A stretch of DNA of 64,000 nt from NCBI GenBank assembly GCA_963752345.1, contig CAVVYA010000002.1, forward strand, positions 434,001 to 498,000. The letters are read 5' to 3'. The stretch is from CAVVYA01 sp963752345. GTDB taxonomy: Bacteria; Pseudomonadota; Alphaproteobacteria; SMXQ01. The position numbers and the translations under genes were made by a program. Every line of letters begins with the position of its first letter. The first letter of the stretch is position 1. Below, piece by piece: positions 55,902 to 64,000 of the stretch. Below the pieces are notes generated by a model that was not told the origin of the DNA, did no database searches, and was given only the letters and a program-made list of their open reading frames with translations.

Positions 55902-57536
55902 TCAGCCGCCCTCGGCCACCACCTTCTCGTAGGCGGGCAGGGTGAGGAAGTCGGGGCAGTCGTCGGCCAGCACCATGTCCTTGAACAGGGTGGCGGCGTC
56001 GTCGAGGCGCGTCAGCTTCTCGGCGCCGGGGATCGCGCGGATCTTGTCGAGTTCCTCGGCGAGGATGGCTTCGATCAGCGCGGCGTTGACCGTGCGGCCG
56101 TCGTTGAGCTTGGCGAGATGGCGCACCCATTGCCAGAGCTGGGTGCGCGAGATTTCGGCGGTCGCCGCGTCCTCCATGAGGTTGTAGAGCGGCACGCAGC
56201 CGATGCCGCGCAGCCAGGCTTCGAGATAGAGCGTGCCGACATTGAGGTTCTGGCGCACGCCGGCCTCGGTGATCTCGCCCGGCGGGATGGCGAGCAGGTC
56301 GGCGGCCGTGACGTTCACGTCCTGGCGCTGGCGCGCGATCTGGTTCGGCCCGGGCATGTGGGCGTCGAACACCTCCTTGGCGACGGCGACGAGGCCGGGA
56401 TGGGCGACCCAGGTGCCGTCGTGGCCGTCGCTTGCCTCGCGCTCCTTGTCGGCGCGCACCTTGGCGAGGGCCGCGGCATTGGCCGCCTCGTCGTTGCGGA
56501 TCGGAATCTGCGCCGCCATGCCGCCCATGGCATGCACGTTGCGCCGGTGGCAGGTCTTGATGACGAGCTGGCTGTAGGAGCGCAGGAAGTGCGACGTCAT
56601 CGTCACCTGGGCGCGGTCGGGCAGGATGCAGGCGGGATCGTTGCGGAATTTCTTGATGAAGCTGAAGATATAGTCCCAGCGCCCGCAATTGAGCCCGGCC
56701 GAATGCTCGCGCAGCTCGTAGAGGAATTCGTCGATCTCGAAGGCGGCGAGGATGGTCTCGATCAGCGCGGTGGCCTTGATGGTGCCGCGCGGAATGCCGA
56801 GCTCCTGCTGGGCCATGACGAACACCTCGTTCCACAGCCGCGCCTCGAAATGGCTTTCCATCTTGGGCAGATAGAAATATGGGCCGCTGCCCTTCTTGAT
56901 CAGCGCGCGCGCGTTGTGGAAGAAATACATGGCGAAGTCGAACAGCGAGCCCGATGACGGCTGGCCGTCGATCAGCACGTGGTTCTCCGGCAGGTGCCAG
57001 CCGCGCGGGCGCACGAACAGCACGGCGGTCTTGTCGTTGAGCTTGTAGTCGCGCCCGGTCGCCGGATCGTTGAAGGCGATGGTGCCGGCCACCGCGTCGC
57101 GCAGGTTGATCTGGCCCTGGATCAGATTGTCCCAGGTCGGCGTGGTGGAATCCTCGAAATCGGCCATGAAGACGCTGGCGCCGGAATTCAGCGCGTTGAT
57201 CACCATTTTGCGGTCGGTCGGGCCGGTGATCTCGGTGCGCCGGTCGAGGATGTCGGCGGGCAGCGGCGCCACCGTCCAGTCGGCCTCGCGGATGTTGGTG
57301 GTCTCGAGCAGGAAGTCCGGCCTCTCGCCGAGATCGATCCCCACCTGCCGCTCCTTGCGGAGCGCGAGCAGCCGGTCGCGCTCGGGGCCGAACTTGCGTT
57401 GCAGCTTGGCGAAGAAGGACAGCGCGTCCGCCGTCAGGATCTGCTCGTAGCCCTTTTTGGACGGCGCCTTGAGCTCGATGCGGTTGATCGGTGTCTTGGC
57501 GGCCTTGGTTTTACGCGGTGGACGCTGGGTTTCCAT
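55902..57536 (-). CDS. aceB: Malate synthase A
   Basis: Glyoxylate-cycle enzyme of 544 residues that condenses acetyl-CoA with glyoxylate. Landmarks are GASVFMADFEDSTTPTW, RPRGWHLPENHVLIDG, GPYFYLPKMESHFEARLWN and GLNCGRWDYIFSFIKKF, and the catalytic-domain segment DGTWVAHPGLV. GAGGGAA precedes ATG 57536. The full length and intact frame mark it as functional. It allows growth on C2 units that aromatic or glutaryl-CoA breakdown would supply. Confidence 0.93.
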   Translation of the reverse strand: METQRPPRKTKAAKTPINRIELKAPSKKGYEQILTADALSFFAKLQRKFGPERDRLLALRKERQVGIDLGERPDFLLETTNIREADWTVAPLPADILDRRTEITGPTDRKMVINALNSGASVFMADFEDSTTPTWDNLIQGQINLRDAVAGTIAFNDPATGRDYKLNDKTAVLFVRPRGWHLPENHVLIDGQPSSGSLFDFAMYFFHNARALIKKGSGPYFYLPKMESHFEARLWNEVFVMAQQELGIPRGTIKATALIETILAAFEIDEFLYELREHSAGLNCGRWDYIFSFIKKFRNDPACILPDRAQVTMTSHFLRSYSQLVIKTCHRRNVHAMGGMAAQIPIRNDEAANAAALAKVRADKEREASDGHDGTWVAHPGLVAVAKEVFDAHMPGPNQIARQRQDVNVTAADLLAIPPGEITEAGVRQNLNVGTLYLEAWLRGIGCVPLYNLMEDAATAEISRTQLWQWVRHLAKLNDGRTVNAALIEAILAEELDKIRAIPGAEKLTRLDDAATLFKDMVLADDCPDFLTLPAYEKVVAEGG

Positions 57537-57701
57537 TGTTCCCTCTGACACTGTGCGCAGCCAATCTGCGTTCTTGACGGCGCGCACCATAGCAGGTTTG
57601 CCGGGCCCGGCTAAAGTGGCGAAAGATCACCGGTTCTGCCCGGTTTTCCAGACCGTCCGGATGCGCTATATTCGAAAAGATATAGCCAACCGGAAGCGCC
57701 G

Positions 57702-58780
57702 ATGCAGCCCGCCGACAGCACCCAGGACATCTTCGAAACCGCCGCCCGCTGGCAGGCCGAAGGCAAGGGCGTGGCGCTCGCCAGCGTGGTCAATACCTGG
57801 GGCTCCTCGCCGCGTCCGATCGGCAGCTATCTCGTGGCCGACGACTCCGGCCATTTCCAGGGCTCCGTGTCTGGCGGCTGCGTCGAGGGTGCGGTGATCG
57901 GCGAGGCACGCGCCGCGATCAAGGATCATAAGCCGCGGCTGCTCAGCTTCGGCATCACCAACGAGCAGGCCTGGGAGGTCGGGCTGGCCTGCGGCGGCAA
58001 GGTCGAGATTTTCGTCGCCGCGCTCGACGGGGGGCAGCCGTCGGTCACTTCGGTGCTCGACGCCCTGCGCGACAAGCAGCCGATCGCGCTGGTCATCGAT
58101 CTCGCGAGCGGCGCGCAGGCGATGGTCGGCGAGAATGGCGCGACCGGCGCGTTGGCGCTCAGCGAAGTCGGTGCGCGCCGCCGCGACAACCGCGCTCGCC
58201 GCCGAACGCAGCGCCACAATCGAGGACGGCGGCCGGCGCTTCTTCATCAATGTGCTGAGCCCGCCGCGCCGCCTGGCGGTGGTCGGCGCCGTGCATATCG
58301 CCCAGCAGCTCGTGCCGATGGCGGCCATGGCGGGCTACGACGTGACCGTGATCGATCCGCGCAGCTCGTTCGCCAGCGACGCGCGCTTTCCCGGCGTCCG
58401 GCTGGTCGGCGAATGGCCCGACGCGGCGCTGGCCGAGTTCGCGCCCGACCGGCGCAGCGCCGTGGTCACCCTGACCCATGATCCCAAGCTCGACGATCCG
58501 GCGCTCGCCGCGGCGCTGCGCTCGAACTGCTTCTTCATCGGCGCGCTCGGCAGCCGCAAGAACTCATGCCTCGCGTCTCGCGCGCTTGCGCGAGCAGGGG
58601 TTCACGGACGGCGAACTCGCGCGCATCCACGGCCCGGTCGGTCTCGCCATCGGTGCTGTTTCGCCCGCCGAGATCGCCATCTCGATCCTGGCGCAGATGA
58701 CCGAGGTGCTGCATGCGGGCGGCAAGGGAAGCGGCAGGGTGGCCGCCGTCCCGGCGGCCGGCGCGGACAGCGCCGCATGA
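57702..58780 (+). CDS. xdhC: XdhC/CoxI family molybdenum cofactor maturation protein (two frameshifts)
   Basis: About 358 residues. The N-terminal XdhC_CoxI domain has WGSSPRPIGSYLVADD and SVSGGCVEGAVIGEAR; the C-terminal Rossmann part has RLAVVGAVHIAQQLVPM and TLTHDPKLDDPAL. XdhC binds the molybdenum cofactor and inserts it, sulfurated, into hydroxylases. Breaks near 58172 and 58565; the span is 3n+2. It lies 10 bp before the MoeA/MobA-like fusion, so they probably act together. Confidence 0.85.
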
Positions 58781-58790
58781 TGCGCGTCTC

Positions 58791-60437
58791 ATGAAGTTCG
58801 GCGAAATTCCGCTCGACGAGGCCGCGGGCGCGCTGCTGGTGCATCGCCTGCGCGCGGGCAGCCGGGTGTTCGACAAGGGCCATCGCCTGACCGACGCCGA
58901 TCTGACGGCGTTGCGAAAGGCCGGAGTCGCCACCGTCACCGTCGCGCGGCTCGAGTCCGATGATATGGGCGAGGACGAGGCGGCGGCGCGCATCGCCGCC
59001 GTGCTCGCCGGCGATCAGGTGACGGTGGGCGCCGCCTTCACCGGCCGTGTCAACCTGCATGCGCGGACCCACGGCGTGGTGGCGCTCGACGCGCCGCGCA
59101 TCGACGCCGTAAACCGCATCCACGAATCGATCACGGTCGCCACGGTGCCGGGTTTCGCGCTGGTCGACACCAAGCAGATGGTCGCCACCATCAAGATCAT
59201 TCCCTATGCCGCGCCGCGCGCCGCGGTCGAGGCCTGCATCAAGCTGGCGGCGGAAGGCGGCCCGTTGATCCGCGTGGCGCCGCTCCGGCCCGCGCGCGCG
59301 ATGCTGATCCAGACGCGGCTGCCCGGCACCAAACCCTCCGTGCTCGACAAGACCGCCGACGCGGTGCGCTCGCGCCTGGAGGCGCTCGGCAGCACCCTCG
59401 CCGGCGAGCGCCGCGTCGGCCATCGGGCGGATGAACTGACCCAGGCGATCGGCGAAGCCAAAGCCATCGGCTGCGAGCTGCTGATGATCATCGGCGCCTC
59501 CGCCATCGCCGACCGGCGCGACGTGATTCCGGCCGCCATCGAACAGGCCGGCGGAACGGTCGAGCATTTCGGCATGCCGGTCGATCCCGGCAATCTTCTG
59601 TTGCTCGCGCACGGCGCCGACGGCGCGCCGATTCTCGGATTGCCCGGCTGCGCCCGCTCGCCCAAGCTCAACGGCTTCGATTGGGTGCTGCAGCGCCTGC
59701 TCGCCGGCATTCCGGTGACGGGACGCGACATCCAGGGCATGGGCGTCGGCGGCCTGCTGATGGATATTCCGTCACGCCCGCTGCCGCGCGCCGCCGCCGT
59801 GCCGCCCGTCACGGCCATGTCGCCCAGCATCGCCGCCGTGATCCTGGCGGCGGGCCGTTCGAGCCGCATGGGTGCGGAGAACAAGCTGCTCGCCGATGTG
59901 GGCGGCAGGCCGATGGTGCGGCGCGTCGTCGAGGCGGCGCTGGCGTCGGCGGCGCGTCCGGTGATCGTCGTCACCGGCCATCAGTCGGCGCAGGTGAGGC
60001 GGGCGCTGGACGGTCTCGCCGTCACGCTGGTGGAAAATCCGCACTATGCGGACGGTCTCAGCACCTCGCTGCGCTGCGGCCTCGATGCCGTGCCCGAGGA
60101 TGTCGACGGCGCGCTGATCGCGCTCGGCGACATGCCCGGCGTGGCGGCATCGGACATCGACCGCCTGATCGCCGCCTTCAATCCGCTCGAAGGCCGCGCG
60201 ATCTGCGTGCCGAGCGTCGGCGGCAAACGCGGCAACCCGGTGCTGTGGGCCCGCGCCTTCTTTCCCGAGATGCGCGAGGTGACCGGCGACACCGGCGCCC
60301 GCGCTTTGATCGCCGCCTACGGCGAGGCGGTGTGCGACGTGCCCATGGCGGGCGACGGCGTGCTGGTCGACATCGACGAGCCGCAGGCCTTGGCCGACTT
60401 GCGCGCGCGCGTCGGTCGCGGCGCCGGCGGACTATAA
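58791..60437 (+). CDS. Molybdopterin-binding / MobA-like nucleotidyltransferase fusion
   Basis: A 548-residue two-domain protein. Residues 1-340 are a MoeA/MogA-like molybdopterin-binding region (RVFDKGHRLTDADL, IIGASAIADRRDVIPAAIEQ). Residues 345-545 are a MobA/MocA-type nucleotidyltransferase (VILAAGRSSRMGAENKLLAD, VVTGHQSAQVRRAL, ALIALGDMPGVAA). MocA makes the cytosine-dinucleotide form of the cofactor used by CoxL- and xanthine-dehydrogenase-like enzymes. It fits the nearby hydroxylase clusters. Confidence 0.85.
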   Translation: MKFGEIPLDEAAGALLVHRLRAGSRVFDKGHRLTDADLTALRKAGVATVTVARLESDDMGEDEAAARIAAVLAGDQVTVGAAFTGRVNLHARTHGVVALDAPRIDAVNRIHESITVATVPGFALVDTKQMVATIKIIPYAAPRAAVEACIKLAAEGGPLIRVAPLRPARAMLIQTRLPGTKPSVLDKTADAVRSRLEALGSTLAGERRVGHRADELTQAIGEAKAIGCELLMIIGASAIADRRDVIPAAIEQAGGTVEHFGMPVDPGNLLLLAHGADGAPILGLPGCARSPKLNGFDWVLQRLLAGIPVTGRDIQGMGVGGLLMDIPSRPLPRAAAVPPVTAMSPSIAAVILAAGRSSRMGAENKLLADVGGRPMVRRVVEAALASAARPVIVVTGHQSAQVRRALDGLAVTLVENPHYADGLSTSLRCGLDAVPEDVDGALIALGDMPGVAASDIDRLIAAFNPLEGRAICVPSVGGKRGNPVLWARAFFPEMREVTGDTGARALIAAYGEAVCDVPMAGDGVLVDIDEPQALADLRARVGRGAGGL

Positions 60438-60682
60438 GCGCGGGCGGGTTGCGAGCCGGCCGAGGCGATGCCGGCGTAAAATCGCGACTGACATAGTCGG
60501 TTTGAGCCAAGCCGCCGTCAAGTTGGACCGCCGATCGGCAAGATCGAGGCGCACCAGCAATGGGGCCAGGATCTGAGCCCTATATTGTTTCCGGTTCGCC
60601 GCGCTGGACCATTTACCGGGTCCTATTGCGCGCCGCCAAGAATGCGCTCGGCGCCAGGGTAGGCGTTGTGGCAGCCATAGTG

Positions 60683-60711
60683 AAAAAAAGGGGATGCGGA
60701 TCCCATCCCCT
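60683..60711 (-). terminator. Rho-independent terminator after the IorAB-type genes
   Basis: On the minus strand GGGGATG and CATCCCC pair around a short loop and are followed by seven T. It lies 25 bp past the IorB-like stop. The rest of 60438-60735 has no gene. Confidence 0.75.
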
Positions 60712-60735
60712 CTCTCTTGCGGCCTGATCTCGAAC

Positions 60736-63027
60736 TCAGCCGACCATCGATGCCTTCACCCGGTCCGGCGTGAAGGGCGCCTCGCGCAGGCGGATGCCGA
60801 TGGCGTTGTAGACCGCGTTGGCGATGGCGGCACCGGTCGGACCCTGGGTCACCTCGCCGCTGCCGAGCGGCGGCTTGTCCTGGCGCTGGATCAGGAAGGT
60901 CTCGATCTCCGGCACCTCCTCGAAGGTCAGGATCGGATAGCCCGACCAGTCGGCGCTGGTGACGCGGGTGCCGTCGAACTCGACCTGCTCCTTGAGCGTC
61001 CAGCTCGCCGACTGGATGAAGCCGCCGTCGAGCTGGTTGATCAGTCCGTCCGGGTTGATCACCTGGCCCGAGTCGGCGGCGATCCAGGCGTGCTTCAGGC
61101 TGATCTTGCCCGAGGCGCGGTCGACCTCGACATCGACCACCATGGCGGTATAGCCCATGATGTTCTTGTATTGCGCGAAGGCGAAGCCGCGGCCCTTGCC
61201 GTCGCCGCGCACGGCGGGCCCGGGCTTCCAGCCGGCCTTCTCGGCCGCGAGCTTGATCACGTCGCGGGCGCGCTCGTCCTTCATGTGCTTGAGGCGGAAT
61301 TCGACCGGATCGATTTTGGCCGCCACCGCCAGCTCGTCCATGAAGGATTCGATGGCGAAGACATTGCCCCAGGCGCCGAGCCCGCGAGTCGACGAGACGC
61401 GCAGCGGCATGTCGGCCACGAAGCGCGACACCACCCGGCGCGCCGGGAAGGCATAGAGCGGATCGGCGTTGCGGAATTCGCCCGAGTGACGCCCGCCGCT
61501 CGGTTCGGCCGGGCTGCGCGGGAAGGGCTCGGCGAGGAACCAGCCGGCGCTCATCTCCGTGGTCTTGCCGCGGCCGCGTGGCCGGGTGCCGTGGGAGGTG
61601 CTGTAGACATCGTGGTTCCAGGCGATGACGTTGCCCTCGCCATCGAGGCTCGCCTGCATCTTCATCACCATGGCCGAGCCGTATGGCTCCCACTGATGCT
61701 CGTCGTGGCGCATCCATTGCACGCGCACCGGCTTGCCCGGCACGGCGCGCGCCAGCAAGGCGGCATCGAGGCCGGCATCGTCGGCCGCGTTGTGGCCGTA
61801 GCAGCCGGCGTTCTCCATATGGATGCAGCGCACCTGCTCCGGCTTGATGCGCAGCACCTGGGACACCACGTCGCGCAGGTTGAAGATGGTCTGGCTGTGG
61901 GTCCAGACCGTCACCTTGTCACCCTCGACCTGGGCCACCGCGGCGGACGGCCCGATCGAGCCGTGCATGAAGTAGGGCTTGTGGTAGGTCGCCTGCACGA
62001 CGCGGCCACCGGCCGGCGCGAGAAGCTCGGGCACGGGATCCTTCGATGGCGCGCCGTCGACGATCAGCGCGTCCGCGGTCTTCGCCGTCGGTCAGGTAGC
62101 CGTAGACCTTGTCGCTCGTCACGCGTGGCCGCCGGTTCGCTCCACTTGGCGGATTCGCGCAGCTTGTCGCTGGCGCGGATCGCCTGCTCCTCGCGCTCGG
62201 CGATAACCGCGAGGAAACTGCCGTCGCGCACCACCTGCACCACACCAGGCATCGCCTTGGCGGCGGCTTCGTCCACCGACGTGAGCTTGGCGTCGTAGCT
62301 CGGCGGGCGCACGACGCGGCCGTGCAACATGCCGGGCAAGCGGAGATCCTGCACGAAGGCCGCGCCGCCGGTGACCTTGGCGGGAATATCGACGCGCGGC
62401 ACCGAGGTACCGACGACCTTGTGGTCCTTGGCCGCTTTCGGCTTGCCGCGGCCGTCGGCGTCGCGCGCGAGCGACTGGCCCTCGACGAGCTGCCAGTAGG
62501 TGATGCTGACGTTGTCGCCGCGCACGGTACCATCCGTGACCTGCAACCGCTCGACCGACGCGTTGAGCCTGGCCGCCGCCAGCTCCAGAAGCACCAAGCG
62601 CAGATCGGCGGCGGCCCGGCGCATGACCGCGCCGCTCTGCTCGATCGACTGGCTGCCGACCGTGCCGCCCTCGTTGGGCGTCACGTCCGTGTCGCCGGTG
62701 ATGACGCTAAAGCGAGATACCGGCACGTCGAGTTCTTCGGACGCGATCTGCGACAGCGCGGTCTTGAGGCCCTGGCCCAGTTCGACCTTGCCGGTGAACA
62801 AGGTGATGGTGCCGTCGGCATTGATGCGGATCCAGGAATCGAGCCGCGGGGTCGCCTTGAAGCCGGCGGGCAGGCGCATCTCCTGGGCGAGTCCATCGCG
62901 GATCAGCGCAGGCACCAGCGCGAAGCTCAGCACGAGCGCGCCGCCGCCCTGGAGGAACCGCCGGCGGCCGAAGGCCGGACGCATCGGAAGACGTGGGGGC
63001 GGGGGTCATGATCGTGTCGCTCATCAT
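60736..63027 (-). CDS. IorB-like molybdenum hydroxylase large subunit (three frameshifts)
   Basis: Catalytic subunit of an isoquinoline-1-oxidoreductase/aldehyde-oxidase-type enzyme, about 763 residues. It has a twin-arginine signal (RRRFLQGGGALVLSFAL), so it is probably exported and membrane-associated. Motifs are FTGKVELGQGLKTALSQIAS, EGGTVGSQSIEQSG and the catalytic glutamate in PPLGSGEVTQGPTGAAIANA. The start ATG 63027 overlaps the IorA stop; ATG 62984 is the alternative. Breaks near 62985, 62125 and 62085. The span is 3n, which fits three extra bases. Confidence 0.85.
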
Positions 63028-63486
63028 GCCATCTCCTTCGCCGCGCGCTTGATCGCGCGCGATCACTCGCGGATGGCTGCCGCAGCGGCACAGGTTTCCG
63101 GCGAGCGCCTGGCGGATTTCGCCGTCGCTCGCATTGCGGTTGTTCTCCAGCAGCGCCTTGGCCGACATGATCATGCCGCTGGTGCAGTAGCCGCATTGCG
63201 CGGCCTGCTCGGCGATGAACGCCTTCTGCAGCGGGTGCAGCTTGTCGAGCGTGCCGATGCCTTCGAGCGTGGTGACCGATTTGCCGTCGAGGCTGCCGAC
63301 CGGGGTGACGCAGGAGCGTACGGCCGCGCCGTCGATGTTCACCATGCAGGCGCCGCATTGCGCGAGGCCGCAGCCGAATTTGGCGCCGTTCAGCGTCAGG
63401 TCGTTGCGCAGCACATAGAGCAGGGGCGTGTCCGGATCGGCGGCGACCTCGCGCGTCTGGCCGTTGACCCTCAACGTGATCGCCAT
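63024..63486 (-). CDS. IorA-like iron-sulfur subunit (one frameshift)
   Basis: Small two-[2Fe-2S] subunit, about 153 residues. Cysteine motifs are KFGCGLAQCGACMVNIDG, QCGYCTSGMIMSA and GNLCRCGSHPRVI. Electrons pass from the molybdenum subunit to it, then to a c-type cytochrome or quinone in related enzymes. The frame breaks near 63062 in the C-terminal tail. The span is 3n+1. Its stop overlaps the IorB start (ATGA). Confidence 0.87.
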
Positions 63487-63756
63487 GTGCCTGCCTCCGT
63501 AGCCTCGTTTGTTCCCGGGCGTAATTATTGTCGGTCTGTTTTCGGCCTAGGTCTCTGTGCGTTCAGGGAGCGTGCCGCCGAGCCTGCCGATAAGTCAAGC
63601 GACAGGCAGTCGTTCGATAGCTAATGCATTGGCTTGTTGACAGCGCGACGGGCGAGGGCATGGAATGCCGACCAGCCGGCGCCGCCAATAAAAGCCAAGA
63701 AGCAGCAGACGCGGCGGCGGGACAAGCCAATCCACCTTCGACAGGGAAGGATCATC
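63487..63756. other. Divergent promoter region between two IorA-type genes
   Basis: 270 bp without a credible gene. It presumably holds the promoters for both units. AGGGAAGG lies before the right-hand ATG. Confidence 0.5.
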
Positions 63757-64000
63757 ATGGCCGAACGAATCACCCTCAACGTCAACGGCAGGTCGCATGC
63801 GGTGACCGTCGATCCCGACATGCCGCTGCTCTATGCGCTGCGCGACGATATCGGATTGCGCAATCCGAAGTTCGGTTGCGGCCTCGCCCAATGCGGCGCC
63901 TGCACCGTGCATGTCAACGGCGAGCCGACGCGCTCCTGCGCGACGCCGGTTTCGGCGGTGAATGGCGCGAAGGTGGTGACGCTCGAAGGATTGGGCACGC
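63757..64000 (+). CDS. Second IorA-like iron-sulfur subunit (5' part, runs off the window)
   Basis: The first 81 residues of a [2Fe-2S] subunit. The cluster motif is KFGCGLAQCGACTVHVNG, and the opening (ITLNVNGRSHAVTVDPDMPL) closely resembles the IorA-like gene 270 bp away on the other strand. The two therefore form a divergent pair, so a second IorB-like subunit probably follows beyond 64000. Confidence 0.85.
   Translation, partial: MAERITLNVNGRSHAVTVDPDMPLLYALRDDIGLRNPKFGCGLAQCGACTVHVNGEPTRSCATPVSAVNGAKVVTLEGLGT

Overview
The window is high-GC, densely coded DNA that looks alphaproteobacterial. The evidence is an OpgH-type glucan glucosyltransferase, many Bug/TctC solute receptors, CoxL-type molybdenum hydroxylases, dispersed palindromic repeats with a CTCGGG/CCCGAG stem, and TTAA-N7-TTAA (CtrA-type) boxes. 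I saw no rRNA, tRNA, CRISPR array, transposase or phage gene. The sequence carries many single-base frameshifts. In nearly every gene affected, the span modulo 3 equals the number of frame breaks, which means one extra base at each break. This looks like insertion-type sequencing or assembly error, not gene decay, so I annotate those genes as whole reading units and mark the breaks.

Layout. 1-2.6 kb: FkbM-type methyltransferase and opgH (minus strand). 2.7-9.4 kb: an unusual biosynthetic group with a BchC-like MDR dehydrogenase, a degenerate PTPS/QueD-like protein, a family 4 glycosyltransferase, a methyltransferase, a RibD-type reductase, an aberrant GTP cyclohydrolase II, a cytochrome b561 and a creatininase-family hydrolase. 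9.6-16.7 kb: two Bug receptors, an EI24/CysZ-like membrane protein, an orphan CoxL-like subunit and a secreted glycoside hydrolase. 16.9-21.4 kb: a PilZ-methyltransferase resembling enzymes annotated for 3-hydroxy fatty acid methyl ester synthesis, facing a FadL channel plus membrane histidine kinase pair. TTAA-type boxes lie upstream of both units, so this could be a fatty-acid-ester signalling system.

21.8-35.4 kb: a catabolic/transport island with a Bug receptor, three tandem bicupins, a haem-oxygenase-fold (diiron-type) protein, a gentisate-dioxygenase-like enzyme, a TctA-TctB fusion permease, a divergent IclR regulator, a hydratase-aldolase and two more Bug receptors. A near-perfect 25-bp palindrome upstream of the cupin operon is a candidate operator. 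35.5-48 kb: DUF883 and holin-like stress proteins, a SulP transporter, a two-domain Rid protein, a complete polyamine-type ABC importer (PotFGHI), a trifunctional acyl-ACP synthetase/ACP/acyltransferase and small SRPBCC, VOC and YCII proteins.

48-64 kb: a CoxL-CoxG-(23-aa membrane peptide)-CoxS-CoxM molybdenum hydroxylase operon, an acyl-CoA dehydrogenase close to glutaryl-CoA dehydrogenase, a ketopantoate-reductase-like protein, a VOC protein and malate synthase A. After these come XdhC and a fused molybdopterin-binding/MobA-like maturation pair, then an IorAB-type molybdenum hydroxylase divergent from a second IorA that runs off the window end. The hydroxylase, XdhC and MocA-like genes together suggest heavy investment in oxidising aromatic, N-heterocyclic or aldehyde substrates. 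The Bug/TTT transporters would import organic acids.
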